The position numbers were made by a program, and so were the translations under genes. A DNA stretch of 32,190 nt from Actinomycetes bacterium (GTDB lineage: Bacteria; Actinomycetota; Thermoleophilia; Solirubrobacterales; Solirubrobacteraceae), in the NCBI GenBank assembly GCA_021820105.1, contig JAKAED010000029.1, positions 1 through 32,190 of the forward strand, given 5' to 3'. The notes beneath the pieces are model-generated. The model was given only the letters and a program-made list of their open reading frames with translations, was not told the DNA's origin and made no database searches. Position 1 is the first letter of the stretch; each line of letters starts with the position of its first letter. Below, in pieces: positions 7,426 through 15,005 of the stretch.

Positions 7426-8055
7426 CTAAGGGTGCGGGAGGCGCCCTGCCCAGACGGCCCGCGCGCCGAGGTCTCCCACGCGGAAGACGTAGTAGGCCGA
7501 CACCAGGGCCAGTAGGACGAGGGCGATCCGCAGCGCCGTGTAGATCAGCTGCGAGCCGAGGATGTCATCCGCGAGTTTGAGCCCGGTCGGCATGCCACCG
7601 GAGATGCGGTGTGCGGAGAACGTGAGGATCACAGTTGCCGTGAACAGCGTGAAGACGACGGCCAGGATGTGAGCGGCCTGCTCGTGCTGGGCGATCAGCT
7701 GGGCGCGATGCCCGACCAGGTGCAGCACCACGCGCAGGGCCGCCCCGGCCTGCATGGCGGGGAAGATGGATGACATCGCCGCGATCGCGCACAGCGACAG
7801 TGGGATTCCATAGCGCTCCAGCCAGCGCGGCTGGGCCGCGCAAATGAGCGCACCCAGAACGCTCACCGGAATCAACACCACCGGCACGTGGACAAACAGC
7901 GGGTGGGCCGGCAGGTTCGCGTAGATCCGAGTGATCCGGATGCCGATCGTGAGGAAACCCAGAAATGCCAGGCCGGTGAGGATGAACTCGGCGCGTCGCC
8001 AATCGACGCCGCCCTGCTGCGGGGCCATGCGAAGCTTCGGAGATCCGGTGGTCAT
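7426..8055 (-). CDS. DUF2231-like multi-pass membrane protein
   Basis: 209 residues with about four to five hydrophobic segments. The first two loops contain LPAHPLFVHVPVVLIPVSVL, a motif like the HPxxVHxP signature of DUF2231 membrane proteins, followed by GALICAAQPRW and a later Q-H-E-Q-A-A-H stretch before another helix. Histidines near the membrane face suggest heme or metal binding in relatives, but that is not shown here. The start (ATG at 8055) has no good ribosome site; ATG codons further in are possible. It converges with the sigma-factor gene, 21 bases apart, and does not look part of the conjugation operon. Confidence 0.6.
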   Translation of the reverse strand: MTTGSPKLRMAPQQGGVDWRRAEFILTGLAFLGFLTIGIRITRIYANLPAHPLFVHVPVVLIPVSVLGALICAAQPRWLERYGIPLSLCAIAAMSSIFPAMQAGAALRVVLHLVGHRAQLIAQHEQAAHILAVVFTLFTATVILTFSAHRISGGMPTGLKLADDILGSQLIYTALRIALVLLALVSAYYVFRVGDLGARAVWAGRLPHP

Positions 8056-8169
8056 GCGGCGCAGGAGTCTAGGCTGGAGAATCTAAAGGCGGAGTAATCC
8101 CGGCATGAGAAGCGGCTCAGGGAAGCCACTTTGCACAGCCGCACAAATGGATCGGATTCTTGTCGCGAC

Positions 8170-8640
8170 CTACCGGGCGCGGCCACGCTTACGCCGCTTG
8201 CGCTCGGCCGGTTTCAGCTTCCGCGGCTTGCGGGGCGCCTTTGATCCGGGGTGTGCCCGCTCGCCAAAGATCGAATCATGGCCTCCGCCGTGGCCAACCT
8301 GCGCGGCCTGCGCACGAGCGTCATACCAGACCCAGAAGGCGATCCCGCCAAGCACAAGCACCGCCACCAGTGCCACGATGATCCCGCCTATCCCCGATAG
8401 TCCGCCACCAGCTGATGAGGTGCTCACCGGCACCGATGTGGTCGTTGTCAGCTGTGACTGCAACGCCTGCTGCTGGGCGCTTGAGAGGTTGAAGCCAGGC
8501 TGATTCACGGCTCCCGATCCAGCCGCGTTGGTGCTGATCGTGATTCCACCGGAGCCGGCCGCAAGCGCCGCCGGAGCAGCAAGCCCGGCGGCGCAACCGC
8601 AGACCAGCGAGGCGGTCAGAAGCGCGAGCGCACGACGCAT
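8170..8640 (-). CDS. Small secreted/anchored protein with basic cytosolic tail
   Basis: 156 residues, no recognised family. An N-terminal signal sequence (residues 1-28, LALLTASLVCGC then AAPAALAA) precedes a low-complexity, Gly/Ser/Thr/Gln-rich extracytoplasmic part, one transmembrane helix (about 83-105, IIVALVAVLVLGGIAFWVWY) and a strongly basic tail (133-156). Topology is therefore outside, membrane, inside. It starts 7 bases after the stop of the FAD oxidoreductase gene and is likely the last gene of the envelope-type operon. It might be a small scaffold for the glycosyltransferase system; function is unknown. Confidence 0.65.
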   Translation of the reverse strand: MRRALALLTASLVCGCAAGLAAPAALAAGSGGITISTNAAGSGAVNQPGFNLSSAQQQALQSQLTTTTSVPVSTSSAGGGLSGIGGIIVALVAVLVLGGIAFWVWYDARAQAAQVGHGGGHDSIFGERAHPGSKAPRKPRKLKPAERKRRKRGRAR

Positions 8641-8647
8641 ACGATCA

Positions 8648-10177
8648 CTAGGCGTTCAGCGGGTTGTTCATCGCCGGTGGCTCTGGGTCATTCGCGTACG
8701 GGTTCTCGTTGTCGTGGATCTCCTCGTGGTACACGCTCTCCACGTTCACCGACCAGATGTCGTGGTGGGTACCCAGCAGGATGTTGTCGACCGCGCGCAT
8801 CGCTGTGAGCATCGAGTGATCGGAGTTGTTGTAGCGATGCAGCCCGTTGCGTCCGACCTGGGTGAGGTTGGTCATGTCCGCTTCGAGCCACCGGCGGATC
8901 GTCGTGACCCGCTCCGCGTACTTCTCGTCGTAGATCGGATAGGCCTTGTGAACCCGTGCCACGAAGCCGAACTTGACATTGGCCGCGCGGGCGAGATTCA
9001 GCTTCTCAATCTCCTGGCCGGCCATCTGCACCAGCTTCTCATCGTCCATGTTCCACAGCTCGTCACCCTCAAAGCAGAAGTACTCCATGCCGATCGATGA
9101 CGCCGTCTCGCCCTCGGGCACCATCCATGGGCTCCAGGACTTGAAGTTCTGGATGCGCAGCACGCGCACACCCGGCTGGTGGATGTAGATCCAGTTGTCG
9201 GGGAACAGGTCATCACCATCGATCACCAGCAGCACCGTCAGGAACTCGCGGTAGCGGAGGCCACGAGCGGCATCACGCACCTCCACCGGCGCCTCCGGAT
9301 CGGCAATGCCAACGGTCGTGCGCAGCGGCAGCGAGGAGACCACGTGGGACGGAGTCAGCACCTCCCCACCCGCGTGCACCTCGACAACCCTGCCGGTGCC
9401 GTCGGTGACCAGCTTCGTGACTGGGCAGTTCATGCGGATCTCGCCGCCCTGGTCCTGGATGTCCTTGGCCATCTGCTCCCACATCTGGCCGGGACCAAAG
9501 CGGGGATAGTTGAACTCCGAGATCAGCGACTTGATCTTGTTGCCCTTGTTGCCGAAGAACGCGGCCTTGGCGGCGCTGAAGAACGACAGTCCCTTGATCC
9601 GCTGGGCAGCCCACTCGGCACGGATCTCGCTCGTGGGAACGCCCCACAGCTTCTCCGTGTAGGTCTTGAAGAAGTGGTTGTAGAGGCGCTTGCCGAACCG
9701 GTTGGACACCCAGTCCTCAAACGTGTCCTCGCGGCCCTTGGGCTTTGCCTGCGCCCACAGGTAGGAGATCATGCAGCGCGAGAGCTCAACCAGGCCGAGC
9801 TTCTTGATCACGTCCATGCCCTCCAGCGGGTACTCCAGGAACTTGTCGTTCCAGTAGATCCGGCTCTGGCGGGGGCGCTTGAGGAACTCCTCCTTCATGA
9901 TCTCGTGCCAGAGGTCATCAACCTCCTTCACCTTGGTGAAGAAGCGATGCCCGCCCAGGTCAAAGCGGTAGCCGTCCCTGACCTCGGTGCGGGCGATCCC
10001 GCCGAGCATGTCAGTCGACTCGAGCACAACCACGGGCTTGCTCTGCTTGGCCATCAGGTAAGCGGCCGTCAGGCCGGCTGGACCTCCGCCGAGCACTACT
10101 ACCGGGTGGTCTTGGGTGATGTCAGCGCCGTAGTTGGGCGCTGCGGCCGGGGCCGCTGAGTCCGAGCTTTCAGGCAC
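8648..10177 (-). CDS. FAD-dependent oxidoreductase, UDP-galactopyranose-mutase/protoporphyrinogen-oxidase-like
   Basis: 509-residue flavoprotein. After a short Ala/Pro-rich leader, the Rossmann ADP-binding motif GGGPAGLTAAYL is at 30-41, followed by the acidic VLES end of the second strand, LGGIART and FDLGGHRFFTK (73-82), the signature of amine-oxidase/UGM-like NAD(P)-binding_8 proteins. Relatives are often encoded with glycosyltransferases and annotated either as UDP-galactopyranose mutase-like or protoporphyrinogen-oxidase-like; which substrate applies here is open. The GTG start is 10 bases after the stop of the GT39 gene, with AGG in the spacer. Context (two GT-C proteins, lipoprotein) favours modification of an envelope sugar or lipid over heme synthesis. 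Confidence 0.78.
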   Translation of the reverse strand: MPESSDSAAPAAAPNYGADITQDHPVVVLGGGPAGLTAAYLMAKQSKPVVVLESTDMLGGIARTEVRDGYRFDLGGHRFFTKVKEVDDLWHEIMKEEFLKRPRQSRIYWNDKFLEYPLEGMDVIKKLGLVELSRCMISYLWAQAKPKGREDTFEDWVSNRFGKRLYNHFFKTYTEKLWGVPTSEIRAEWAAQRIKGLSFFSAAKAAFFGNKGNKIKSLISEFNYPRFGPGQMWEQMAKDIQDQGGEIRMNCPVTKLVTDGTGRVVEVHAGGEVLTPSHVVSSLPLRTTVGIADPEAPVEVRDAARGLRYREFLTVLLVIDGDDLFPDNWIYIHQPGVRVLRIQNFKSWSPWMVPEGETASSIGMEYFCFEGDELWNMDDEKLVQMAGQEIEKLNLARAANVKFGFVARVHKAYPIYDEKYAERVTTIRRWLEADMTNLTQVGRNGLHRYNNSDHSMLTAMRAVDNILLGTHHDIWSVNVESVYHEEIHDNENPYANDPEPPAMNNPLNA

Positions 10178-10187
10178 TTATCTGAAC

Positions 10188-11813
10188 CTATTTCTTGATG
10201 TAGAGAATGGCGGAGTCCGCGACGCAGCAGGCGCCTCGATAGTTGTGGGGCGCCCACGCCTCCATCTTAAGCTGCTTGTCGCTCGCGAGGATGCTGCCCC
10301 ATTGCGCGGAGCGCGTGCGGATCTCCCTGGTCCACGGCGCCTTCCAGCCGGCGGCGCCCTCCGTGAGCGGCCGGATGTAGAGCACCTGCTGGCCGGACTT
10401 GAGCCCATTGAGCATCGGTGGAAGCACCTTGTCAGGCTGTGCGGCACGGTAACGCTGCATGGCGTTGATCCAGTTCACGAAGCTCGGATCCTTCACGGGG
10501 CCGATCGTGTTTGAGAATCGCAGCCCACCTGGCAGGTAGTAGTAGGCCAGCGGTGTCTGCTCGGGTTGGCCGACGATCACGAGGTCTCCGCGGTGCAGCA
10601 GCGGACCCATCTCGCCGGCTATGTCCTGCATGTTGCTCTTGTGCTGCGGCCCGTATGTGTTGGGTCGCGCAAGGAAGATCAGCGAGACCGCCAGCGTGAG
10701 CGCCCCGACCACACCGGCCCGCGCGATCCCGATCGCGGTCAGCATCAGGATCGCCGGGATGATCGGCGCAAAGTACCGCGGGTTCCAGGCGGGCGTGATC
10801 TGGGAGGCGACCCAGCCGAACAGGAGTGTGAAGAACACGAGGCTGAGCAGAAGCAGTGCGATCTTCGCCTGACGACTGGCACGCTGTGCCTCGCGGAACA
10901 GGCCCGCATACCCGACAAGCGCGCCGATCACGAGGATCGCCGCCACCGTGGCCCCGCCGTACACGCTCTGGGCGATCTGAATCGGAGCGCCGAAACGCGG
11001 TGAGGTGTCCCACGGCGCGGCGGTGTGCAGGGACTGGAAGATGAAGGTGGTGACCCACGGCGCAAACATGATCGCGGCACCGAGGTAGGCGTAGATCGCG
11101 TCGCGGATCAGGTTCTGGCGGATCTCATCGCTGCCGATGCGGTAAAGGACCGCGAGCGACACCACCGACGCGCCTCCGAAGAAGATCGCCCAGTTGTGGG
11201 TGTAGAGCATCGCCGCCTGGGCCAGCGAGAAGAGGATCACGTAGCGCCGTTCCCGGAACGCGAAGCCGCGGATGAAGCCGATCGTGCCGAACAGCCCGAA
11301 CAGTGTCATCAGCGCGTACATGCGGGTTTCCTGGCTGTAGTAGTCCAGGAACGCGCTGAAGGCCATCAGCGTGGCGGTCACAAGCGCGGCGCGCTTGCCG
11401 GCGATCCGCAGCGAGCCCCAGTAACCCACCGGTATGCAGAGCAGCGCGCAGATCTCGGAGAGCCAGTGGGTCGCGGCCATGCCGTTGCCAAACGCCAGCA
11501 TCCAGAAGTGCAGCAGCAGGTAGAAGAGCGGTGGCGAACCGTCCTGGCGCAGAATGCCGGGGATCGCCGCGAGGGGATGGGAGGAGATACCGACGGTGAT
11601 CCCCTCGTCCATCCAGAACTGCTGTCCGACCGAGTGCGTGCGGATGACGAGCGACACGCCGACGAGGATGAGCAGGATCAGAGCGACCCGTGCCCACTCC
11701 GGAAGCCTTCTGAGGCGCTCGGGGAGCGGGAAGACGAAGTCCGGGATGTAGCCCGACTCCTTGGTTCCCGGGACGATGGTCCGGTCGATGCGGGTGGTCG
11801 TTGTCGCAGCCAT
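10188..11813 (-). CDS. GT39/ArnT-like polyprenyl-phosphate sugar transferase
   Basis: 541-residue integral membrane glycosyltransferase of the GT-C fold. A cytosolic N-terminus is followed by a first helix (about 43-58) and then the hallmark acidic pair in the first extracytoplasmic loop, FWMDEG (D69, E70), with HPLAAIPGILRQDGSPPLFY downstream, as in PMT/ArnT-family enzymes that take sugars from polyprenyl phosphate. About ten more hydrophobic segments follow, then a soluble C-terminal domain (from about 410). Acceptor and sugar cannot be read from the sequence. It sits 11 bases after the lipoprotein gene and 10 bases ahead of the FAD oxidoreductase gene, so all are probably in one transcript. 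Confidence 0.8.
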   Translation of the reverse strand: MAATTTTRIDRTIVPGTKESGYIPDFVFPLPERLRRLPEWARVALILLILVGVSLVIRTHSVGQQFWMDEGITVGISSHPLAAIPGILRQDGSPPLFYLLLHFWMLAFGNGMAATHWLSEICALLCIPVGYWGSLRIAGKRAALVTATLMAFSAFLDYYSQETRMYALMTLFGLFGTIGFIRGFAFRERRYVILFSLAQAAMLYTHNWAIFFGGASVVSLAVLYRIGSDEIRQNLIRDAIYAYLGAAIMFAPWVTTFIFQSLHTAAPWDTSPRFGAPIQIAQSVYGGATVAAILVIGALVGYAGLFREAQRASRQAKIALLLLSLVFFTLLFGWVASQITPAWNPRYFAPIIPAILMLTAIGIARAGVVGALTLAVSLIFLARPNTYGPQHKSNMQDIAGEMGPLLHRGDLVIVGQPEQTPLAYYYLPGGLRFSNTIGPVKDPSFVNWINAMQRYRAAQPDKVLPPMLNGLKSGQQVLYIRPLTEGAAGWKAPWTREIRTRSAQWGSILASDKQLKMEAWAPHNYRGACCVADSAILYIKK

Positions 11814-11824
11814 AATCCTGGACC

Positions 11825-12241
11825 TCAGCCTGGGACGCCGATCGCGGCGCAGTCCTCGACCTTTGTCAGGATCTTGTGATGCGCCTGATTGGGGTACACG
11901 AGCAGGCTGCCGATTACCTCGGCCCCAGACTCCTTCCCCATGATCTGCAGGCCCTGTGCGATGCCTGCCGTCGGATAGAAGATGATGGTCGGCCCCTGCG
12001 GAGCGTTGCCGACCTGAATTGCCGGAAGGTGCTCGGCGCCGTCAGCGTAATACTCGCGATACGGCAGCTTGTCGCGTCTGAGGCACTTGGCCTGCGGGAT
12101 GCGCGGATCGTCTCTGAGGCCATAGAAGCCTGCGTGCTTTCTGAGCTGAGCGGTACCGGCCACGGGCTTGGGCGGGATCCCGCAGCCGCTGATCAGCAGC
12201 GCGACGAGCCCGCATGCCGCGGCGACCTTGAGGGGGGTCAT
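11825..12241 (-). CDS. Lipoprotein of envelope operon
   Basis: 138-residue predicted lipoprotein: MTPLKVAAACGLVALLISGC with lipobox I-S-G-C20, then a roughly 115-residue mature domain with IIFYPTAGIAQGLQIMGKES near its middle and two later conserved-looking segments. No family recognised. I chose the ATG at 12241 because it begins a canonical signal peptide. An in-frame ATG at 12328 overlaps the upstream stop as ATGA and would add 29 residues before the signal peptide, so translation may be coupled through that site. The open frame continues further upstream inside the glycosyltransferase gene, but that part is an antiparallel-frame artefact. The protein likely acts outside the membrane with its two glycosyltransferase neighbours. 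Confidence 0.68.
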   Translation of the reverse strand: MTPLKVAAACGLVALLISGCGIPPKPVAGTAQLRKHAGFYGLRDDPRIPQAKCLRRDKLPYREYYADGAEHLPAIQVGNAPQGPTIIFYPTAGIAQGLQIMGKESGAEVIGSLLVYPNQAHHKILTKVEDCAAIGVPG

Positions 12242-12324
12242 ATGCGTGCCAGGGTAGTGGATTGGCCGCTGAACCAGCCGTTGGCCGCGGAGCGAATTGG
12301 CACGCGCATCTGCCTGTCTATCGG

Positions 12325-14079
12325 TCATGGTTTTTTGTTGGCAACTGAGCAGTTCATGTAGAGCGTCACGGGCGGGGCATTGAAGATCCGGTACTGAGTG
12401 CCGTTGGCGTGCATCCACCCCAGGTTCCATGCGTGCATCTGCGAGGTGAGCGGGTAGTCGATCGCGCCCTGCGTGGCGGGATCCTGGAAGACGACGTTGG
12501 GGCCTGGGCCGGTCTCGTCCTCCCGTGGTGGCAGCGCGCTCACATAGTAGATCGGAACCTTGAGGTACCAGGCGAGCATCGTCACCTGAAGGTTGTTGGT
12601 CAGCACGTTGGGGCGCGATTCGGCGCCGCTCGTGCCACAGCTCAGCACACGGTCGACGCCGCCGCCTGACTGGATCAGTGCCGCGAAGCGTTCGCGCAGC
12701 TGCGCCTGGTAGCTCAGCTCGGACCGGATCGAGCTGACGGTCGGCATCTGGTTCGTGAACCGATTTGGGACCAGTGCGAATACGAACAGCATCACGAGCG
12801 TCGCCACGGCCAGCACCGGCGTCCAGCCGGCGGCGCGGCTCACCCCCTGCAGCGGCCTCACCCGCGCCGCCAGCCGGCGCAGACCGCGGAGGGTGATGGT
12901 CGCAACGCCGACGCAGGCCCATCCGTAGGCGGCACAGCCGCTGATGCAGATGAGCATCACCCCGATCACCGCGTAGCGCGGGTTGCCGGCAAAGCCGATC
13001 TGCGTCTCAACCGCGATCCCAAGCCACCAGAGCATTCCAAACAGGCCGCTGGCCGCTGCGGCGGTGGCCGCCGCATGGCGCCGGACGGCGGCTTCCCAGC
13101 TGCCGAGTTGACGCCGGGCGCGGATCAGCAGGTAGGCGGTGAACACGATCAGGGCCAGCGTGGCCAGTTCCAATCGCTCCAGCACCAGCGGCCAGAGCGT
13201 ATTGGAGAGCTCGCACGAGAACGGAAATGAGGCGTTGGCGCAGCTGCCCGCCTGGTGGTTGTGCATCGCATGTGTGCCGAGCCCGATCAGCGAGCCTCCA
13301 CCAAGCTTCTGTGGGACTCCCCAGAGCGCCAACATCAGTACGCCAAGTCCCAGCACGAGCAGCCGAGCGCCGCGATCGCGCCACATCAGCCAGAGGCCAT
13401 AGATGCCCCAGAGCGGCCAGACCTCCGGACGGTCCAGGCAGGGAATCAGTCCTAGCGCAAAGGCCTGGCGATGGTGACCATCCCAGGCCCGCTCGACGGC
13501 GATCAGGAACGCCGCCGTCATCACGCCCTCGCTGTACCCGAGCATCATGTTGCCCGCATAGTGCGGGGTGAAGGTTGTGACGACCAGCACCGCAGCGCCT
13601 GCAAAAACGGCCGGGGCCACAGCCACGGCTCGATCGCTCAGAGCGCGAGCTGACAGGCGGGATTGTGACCCCGTCTGCTCGACCAGGCCGAGCGTCATCC
13701 GCACCGTGATCTTCGCGGCCACCAGGACTGTGAGACCGGCCCCAGCGCGCGCAACCAGCAGCCACAGGTTCGGTTGCGCCGAGCCGAACAGAGCAAAGAC
13801 CGTGGTGAAGATGACGGGCAGCGGCTTCCAGCTGGAGCCGCCTGCTATGTGCAGGGCGGTATCCACGCTGGGCCCACTGCCGGTGAGTGCGTGGAAGATC
13901 TCGCGACCCCAGATCAGCCACGACCACGGGTCGTAGCTGGGGGTTGAGGGGTATGTGAGCGAGACCGCGCTGAAGCTGAGTGCGAGCAGCGCCAGCCAGA
14001 GGTACAGCCGTCCGCCCCTGAAGTACAAACGCCATTGGGCGAGGTGGCGCATGGGGCTGGCGGCGGCGGTCGTGCTCAT
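12325..14079 (-). CDS. Multi-pass GT-C-like membrane protein
   Basis: 584 residues with about ten to twelve hydrophobic segments and a C-terminal soluble domain of about 150 residues. The first extracytoplasmic loop carries PSYDPWSWLIWGREI, an acidic/aromatic motif placed as in GT-C sugar transferases, and a second loop has LDRPEVWPLWGIYGLW. No exact family name is assignable; arabinofuranosyl- or mannosyltransferase-like is plausible. A cysteine-bearing segment (VLSCGTSGAE) in the C-terminal domain might form a disulfide. It is the first gene of the minus-strand operon leading into the lipoprotein, GT39 and FAD genes. The ATG at 14079 lacks a clear ribosome site, so the start is uncertain. 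Confidence 0.7.
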   Translation of the reverse strand: MSTTAAASPMRHLAQWRLYFRGGRLYLWLALLALSFSAVSLTYPSTPSYDPWSWLIWGREIFHALTGSGPSVDTALHIAGGSSWKPLPVIFTTVFALFGSAQPNLWLLVARAGAGLTVLVAAKITVRMTLGLVEQTGSQSRLSARALSDRAVAVAPAVFAGAAVLVVTTFTPHYAGNMMLGYSEGVMTAAFLIAVERAWDGHHRQAFALGLIPCLDRPEVWPLWGIYGLWLMWRDRGARLLVLGLGVLMLALWGVPQKLGGGSLIGLGTHAMHNHQAGSCANASFPFSCELSNTLWPLVLERLELATLALIVFTAYLLIRARRQLGSWEAAVRRHAAATAAAASGLFGMLWWLGIAVETQIGFAGNPRYAVIGVMLICISGCAAYGWACVGVATITLRGLRRLAARVRPLQGVSRAAGWTPVLAVATLVMLFVFALVPNRFTNQMPTVSSIRSELSYQAQLRERFAALIQSGGGVDRVLSCGTSGAESRPNVLTNNLQVTMLAWYLKVPIYYVSALPPREDETGPGPNVVFQDPATQGAIDYPLTSQMHAWNLGWMHANGTQYRIFNAPPVTLYMNCSVANKKP

Positions 14080-14115
14080 TGGGTCGGGCGGGCGGATGAG
14101 GAGTTCAGCTGCTCT

Positions 14116-14146
14116 GACCGCGATCTCAGAGTAGGAGATCGCGGTC
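14116..14146 (-). terminator. Perfect 12-bp inverted repeat downstream of the SDR gene
   Basis: GACCGCGATCTC (14116-14127) and GAGATCGCGGTC (14135-14146) are exact complements around a 7-base loop, in the gap between the SDR stop (14262) and the glycosyltransferase start (14079). Neither side has a T-run. It probably ends the catabolic transcript or protects its 3' end; an operator for the next gene is the alternative. Confidence 0.5.
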
Positions 14147-14159
14147 CTTCGATGTATCT

Positions 14160-14176
14160 CCGGAAGTGGCTTCCGG
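14160..14176. repeat. 7-bp stem, 3-base loop hairpin
   Basis: CCGGAAG (14160-14166), loop TGG, CTTCCGG (14170-14176). It is the second of three inverted repeats packed into the same 182-bp gap and may act with them in termination or RNA stability. Confidence 0.5.
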
Positions 14177-14180
14177 CATG

Positions 14181-14242
14181 CTGACCGGAGCCATGCGACC
14201 AGATCGCAGGCACCGCGTCAACAGCGCTATGGCTCCGGCCAG
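14181..14242. repeat. 14-bp imperfect inverted repeat next to the SDR stop
   Basis: CTGACCGGAGCCAT (14181-14194) pairs with ATGGCTCCGGCCAG (14229-14242) at 13 of 14 positions across a 34-base loop. It is the closest of the three repeats to the end of the SDR gene (20 bases away), so a role in transcript ending is possible. Confidence 0.5.
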
Positions 14243-14261
14243 GGCCCAGCGCGCCGACTGA

Positions 14262-15005
14262 TTAAAGCGGAGTTGTGTAGGCGCCGTTGATGCCGCCATC
14301 GACCAGCAGCGATGAGGCGGTCATGAATGAGGAGTCATCGCTGGCAAGGAACAGTGCCGCCTTGGCGATCTCATGCGCCTCACCGAACCGCCCCATCGGC
14401 ACATGCACCAGCCGCCGAGCGGCCCGCTCGGGATCCTTGGCGAACAACTCGATCAGCAAGGGCGTACTCACAGGTCCTGGGCAGAGCGCGTTGACGCGCA
14501 CGCCGCTCTTGGCGAACTCAACGCCCATCTCACGCGACATCGCCAGGACACCGCCCTTGGAGGCGGTGTAGGAGATCTGTGACGTCGCAGCGCCCATCAC
14601 GGCCACAAACGACGCGGTGTTGATGACCGAGCCTCCGCCTGTCTCCAGGAGGTGCGGAATCCCGTACTTACAGCACAGGAAGACGCTCTTGAGGTTCGCA
14701 TCCTGGACCCTCTGCCAGGCGTCGAGTCCGGTCACGAGCACCGAGTCATCGTCGGTCGGGGAGATGCCGGCATTGTTGAACAGCACGTCGACCCTGCCGA
14801 ACTGCTCCCGCACCTGCTTGTAGAGCGAGATCACGGCCTGCTCATCGGTCAGGTCGGCCTGAAGCGAGAGCTCGCCGACCTGATGCTCAAGCAGGTCGAC
14901 TCCGACTACGTGGGCACCCTCGGCCGTGAAGAGCTCCGCGGTGGCGAGTCCGATCCCTCCGGCGGCGCCGGTGATCACTGCAACTTTGTCTTGTAAGCGA
15001 TTCAT
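14262..15005 (-). CDS. Short-chain dehydrogenase/reductase (SDR)
   Basis: 247-residue classical SDR, NAD(P)-dependent oxidoreductase. The cofactor motif TGAAGGIG is at 12-19, D36 after the second strand suggests NAD over NADP, NNAG is at 77-80, and the catalytic triad is S132, Y146 and K150 (YTASK). The C-terminal ending SLLVDGGINGAY is typical of the 3-oxoacyl-reductase-like group. The substrate is not predictable from sequence. The start overlaps the aldehyde dehydrogenase stop as ATGA, so both are translated together and probably act in sequence on the carbon skeleton released by the amine pathway. It is the last gene of the catabolic operon. Confidence 0.87.
   Translation of the reverse strand: MNRLQDKVAVITGAAGGIGLATAELFTAEGAHVVGVDLLEHQVGELSLQADLTDEQAVISLYKQVREQFGRVDVLFNNAGISPTDDDSVLVTGLDAWQRVQDANLKSVFLCCKYGIPHLLETGGGSVINTASFVAVMGAATSQISYTASKGGVLAMSREMGVEFAKSGVRVNALCPGPVSTPLLIELFAKDPERAARRLVHVPMGRFGEAHEIAKAALFLASDDSSFMTASSLLVDGGINGAYTTPL

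Noticed and set aside
9179-10159. 326-codon plus-strand open frame
   Set aside because: Antisense to the FAD oxidoreductase, which has clear FAD-binding motifs.
12329-12922. Upstream extension of the lipoprotein gene
   Set aside because: Lies within the GT-C-like gene in another frame; the lipobox signal peptide starts at 12241.
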